This document shows, in pieces, positions 6,215 through 7,180 of a stretch of 7,180 nucleotides of DNA. A model generated the notes under the pieces. The model had not been told where the DNA came from, made no database searches, and saw only the letters and a list, made by a program, of their open reading frames with translations. Each line of letters starts with the position of its first letter. The first letter of the stretch is position 1. The DNA is from Pseudomonadota bacterium. Its GTDB lineage: Bacteria; Desulfobacterota; Desulfobacteria; Desulfobacterales; C00003060. Position numbers and translations under genes: made by a program. The stretch spans positions 1 to 7,180 of the forward strand of contig JADFWI010000402.1 in NCBI GenBank assembly GCA_015222985.1, given 5' to 3'.

Positions 6215-6244
6215 TTTATATCACACTATGAAACAATATGTCAA
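6215..6244 (-). promoter_or_regulatory. Strong sigma-70-type promoter reading leftward toward the cold-shock gene
   Basis: On the minus strand a perfect TTGACA (6244-6239) is followed after 18 bp by TATAAA (6220-6215), five of six matches. The predicted start is near 6208. It is the only clear promoter between the dsrC terminator and the cold-shock gene. Sequence upstream of the -35 is fairly A/T-rich. Confidence 0.7.
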
Positions 6245-6297
6245 CAAAATCTTCTTTTCAAAGGAAATAGTTCCTGACAGCCCCAGAATGCTTGCTA

Positions 6298-6337
6298 AAA
6301 AAAAGAGGCCTCCCCGCATGGCAAAGCCTCTTTTTTT
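6298..6337. terminator. Bidirectional intrinsic terminator downstream of dsrC
   Basis: AAAAAAAGAGGC (6298-6309) and GCCTCTTTTTTT (6326-6337) are exact 12-nt inverted copies around a 16-nt loop. GAGGC/GCCTC forms the GC part, and each strand ends in seven T residues. It lies 39 bp after the dsrC stop and should end the dsrC mRNA, making dsrC a single-gene transcript. It also separates dsrC from the promoter of the cold-shock gene. Confidence 0.85.
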
Positions 6338-6349
6338 CGAACGTTCGAA
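6336..6349. repeat. Perfect 14-bp palindrome after dsrC
   Basis: TTCGAACGTTCGAA reads the same on both strands and contains TTCGAA twice. It overlaps the last two T residues of the dsrC terminator and lies 27 bp from the dsrC stop. It could be a dimeric protein binding site or an accident; no function is assigned. Confidence 0.35.
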
Positions 6350-6376
6350 TTGTGTTGCAGGATCAGAACCTCTTCC

Positions 6377-6694
6377 TTAGACGCAGCCGGTCGGCTTGGG
6401 AAGACCCGCCATCTTACATGCGCCTTTGCCAGGTCCAGAAGGAAACAGTTCGTAGATGTGTTTCAGTTTGTAACCAGTCACCTTGGAGAAGACCCGAACC
6501 ATAGGAGCAATCCCGTTTTTCTTGTAATATTCCTGCAAAAAGGTCACGCACTTCCAGTGCTCATCGTTCAGTTCTTCAATCCCCTCTGTCGATTTCACGT
6601 ATTGAACCCATTCCGGGCACCAATTACCGAAATCATCAATAAAACCATCCTCATCCACATTAAAGTTTTTTCCTGCAAATTCAATTTCCGGCAT
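6377..6694 (-). CDS. dsrC: DsrC, sulfur-carrier protein of dissimilatory sulfite reductase
   Basis: A 105-residue DsrC/TusE-family protein. In sulfate reducers DsrC is the physiological partner of DsrAB sulfite reductase: sulfite-derived sulfur ends up as a trisulfide bridging its two C-terminal cysteines, which is then reduced, probably by the membrane complex DsrMKJOP. The conserved C-terminal arm is intact: GPGKGACKMAGLPKPTGCV, with C93 and C104 eleven positions apart. Having both cysteines separates true DsrC from TusE and other one-Cys relatives. The N-terminal DEDGFI and WCPEW (25-29) and the central YYKKNGIAP also match. An AAGGAGGG seven bases upstream fixes the start at 6694. It stands alone, with its own promoter and terminator and no dsrAB, dsrMKJOP or tus genes in view. 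Solitary dsrC away from dsrAB is usual in sulfate reducers. Two further cysteines, C26 and C49, lie outside the arm. Confidence 0.97.
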   Translation of the reverse strand: MPEIEFAGKNFNVDEDGFIDDFGNWCPEWVQYVKSTEGIEELNDEHWKCVTFLQEYYKKNGIAPMVRVFSKVTGYKLKHIYELFPSGPGKGACKMAGLPKPTGCV

Positions 6695-6732
6695 GCCAAC
6701 GCCCTCCTTTTCTCTAATTAATATCTCTACTG

Positions 6733-6744
6733 TTAACCAGTTAA
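6733..6744. promoter_or_regulatory. Small inverted repeat in the dsrC leader
   Basis: TTAAC-CA-GTTAA is a perfect 5-2-5 inverted repeat located about 20-30 bases after the predicted dsrC transcription start. It could bind a dimeric regulator, but it is short and A/T-rich enough to be chance. Confidence 0.25.
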
Positions 6745-6770
6745 TCCCTGTTGATATCTAGCCCATGGTC

Positions 6771-6825
6771 CTTATATGAAAAAACGATGTTTGTCAACAT
6801 GAAAAAAGAAAAAATTGATAGATCG
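6771..6825 (-). promoter_or_regulatory. dsrC promoter with A/T-rich upstream tract
   Basis: On the minus strand a perfect TTGACA (6797-6792) is followed by TATAAG (6776-6771). The 15-bp spacing is short; TAAGGA two bases on would give 17. Just upstream of the -35 lies a tract of T-runs (minus strand 6825-6798, including TTTTTTCTTTTTT) that looks like an UP element for the alpha subunit of RNA polymerase. The predicted start near 6764 gives a leader of about 70 nt. A strong constitutive promoter would suit dsrC, which is highly expressed in sulfate reducers. Confidence 0.55.
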
Positions 6826-6854
6826 CTGCTGTGCCACCACTCCACGCACTTCTT

Positions 6855-7069
6855 AGCTGGTTTCCATCCAGAAATGGCCCTTTTCTCTACGAGCCGGAGA
6901 CCGCAATCTCAGCGTCAATCTGCGGGATCGCTTGTGCGGCGTACCAATGTACGCCTCCGCGCAATCCCTTGATTTCCTTGACCTTGCGAATCCCGCCTCA
7001 GGCGGACTGAATTGGAAACTGACGCCAGTGCCCAGTGTCTTAAGATCCGTTTATGGATGGACACTAGCT
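6855..7069. mobile_element. MITE-like 215-bp element with imperfect terminal inverted repeats
   Basis: The left end (6855-6877) begins AGCTGGTTTCCATCC. The right end (7047-7069) finishes GGATGGACACTAGCT. As inverted copies they match at 19 of 23 positions. The 7-mer TAGCTGG is repeated directly at 6854-6860 and 7065-7071, possibly a target-site duplication, although AGCT is itself palindromic and may belong to the terminal repeats. The interior carries a long imperfect hairpin (6924-6968) and a short perfect one, CCGCCT-C-AGGCGG (6993-7005). No transposase fits, so it would have to be mobilised in trans. Together with the dsrC leader this accounts for the 414 bases between the start of dsrC and the partial gene at the window end. 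Confidence 0.5.
6924..6968. repeat. Long imperfect hairpin inside the MITE-like element
   Basis: The core arms GGCGTAC (6938-6944) and GTACGCC (6949-6955) pair perfectly around CAAT. The outer GGGAT (6924-6928) pairs with ATCCC (6964-6968), with bulges between, including TCC on the right side. Such a cruciform-capable centre is common in non-autonomous repeats of the REP or MITE kind. Confidence 0.5.
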
Positions 7070-7108
7070 GGAACTTCCCCTTTCACTGGACAGCCTTTTG
7101 GCCTCCTC

Positions 7109-7180
7109 TCATTGTGAAGTGATCGTGACTTCGTCGCGTCCCGCCTTCTCTTTCAGATACACATTGACCATGGTGTCATG
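7109..7180 (-). CDS. Possible 3' end of an unidentified minus-strand gene (runs off the window)
   Basis: On the minus strand one frame is open from the window edge to a TGA at 7111-7109, giving 23 residues ending KAGRDEVTITSQ. The other two minus frames are closed within this stretch. The residue mix looks protein-like, and it is the only coding candidate beyond the MITE-like element. It is far too short to identify, and an open frame of 23 codons can arise by chance. No hairpin terminator was found after its stop; about 40 bases on, the MITE-like element begins. Confidence 0.35.
   Translation of the reverse strand, partial: HDTMVNVYLKEKAGRDEVTITSQ

Noticed and set aside
6350..6721. 123-codon plus-strand frame opposite dsrC.
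   Set aside because: DsrC on the minus strand is certain, with ribosome binding site, promoter and terminator.
6860..7117. Short open frames within and beyond the MITE-like element.
   Set aside because: They have no ribosome binding site and no homology, and are explained by the structured repeat.

Overview
The window looks like chromosomal DNA of a sulfate-reducing Desulfobacterota (former Deltaproteobacteria). The strongest pointer is a textbook DsrC gene with both redox cysteines of its C-terminal arm. The other genes (YjbQ, SixA-like, peptide deformylase, YkgJ-type Cys-rich protein, cold-shock protein) fit that group but are not diagnostic. No rRNA, tRNA, CRISPR array, integrase or transposase gene was seen.

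Region 1-4315 (plus strand). A hairpin terminator (81-119) and a candidate sigma-70 promoter (175-204) precede a tight four-gene run: yjbQ-like (271-687), sixA-like histidine phosphatase (717-1217), a 604-residue protein with a C-terminal LOG-type Rossmann domain (1220-3034), and a 422-residue protein with PIN-nuclease-like acidic motifs (3047-4315). Gaps are 29, 2 and 12 bp. The last two genes share a reading frame, are separated by one TAG, both start with GTG, and the second lacks a clear ribosome binding site. This LOG/PIN-like pair is the best candidate for something undescribed. A nucleotide-processing or sensing protein coupled to a nuclease is an inference, not shown.

Region 4316-5648. 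A 104-bp gap with a small perfect inverted repeat leads to peptide deformylase (def, 4420-4947). It converges tail to tail, with a 4-bp overlap, on a minus-strand YkgJ/UPF0153 metal-chelating-domain protein (4944-5648).

Region 5649-6694 (minus strand). A perfect 15-bp hairpin (5676-5708) separates the YkgJ gene from a cold-shock protein gene (5825-6025). The cold-shock gene has a strong promoter about 190 bp upstream (6215-6244), and a strong intrinsic terminator (6077-6113) lies between promoter and gene. This implies either leader attenuation or a roughly 130-nt small RNA with read-through. Upstream lies a bidirectional terminator (6298-6337), then dsrC (6377-6694).

Region 6695-7180. The dsrC leader and a promoter with an A/T-rich upstream tract (6771-6825) are followed by a 215-bp non-coding element with 23-bp imperfect terminal inverted repeats and 7-bp flanking direct repeats (6855-7069), resembling a MITE. 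The last 72 bases may hold the 3' end of a minus-strand gene that leaves the window.
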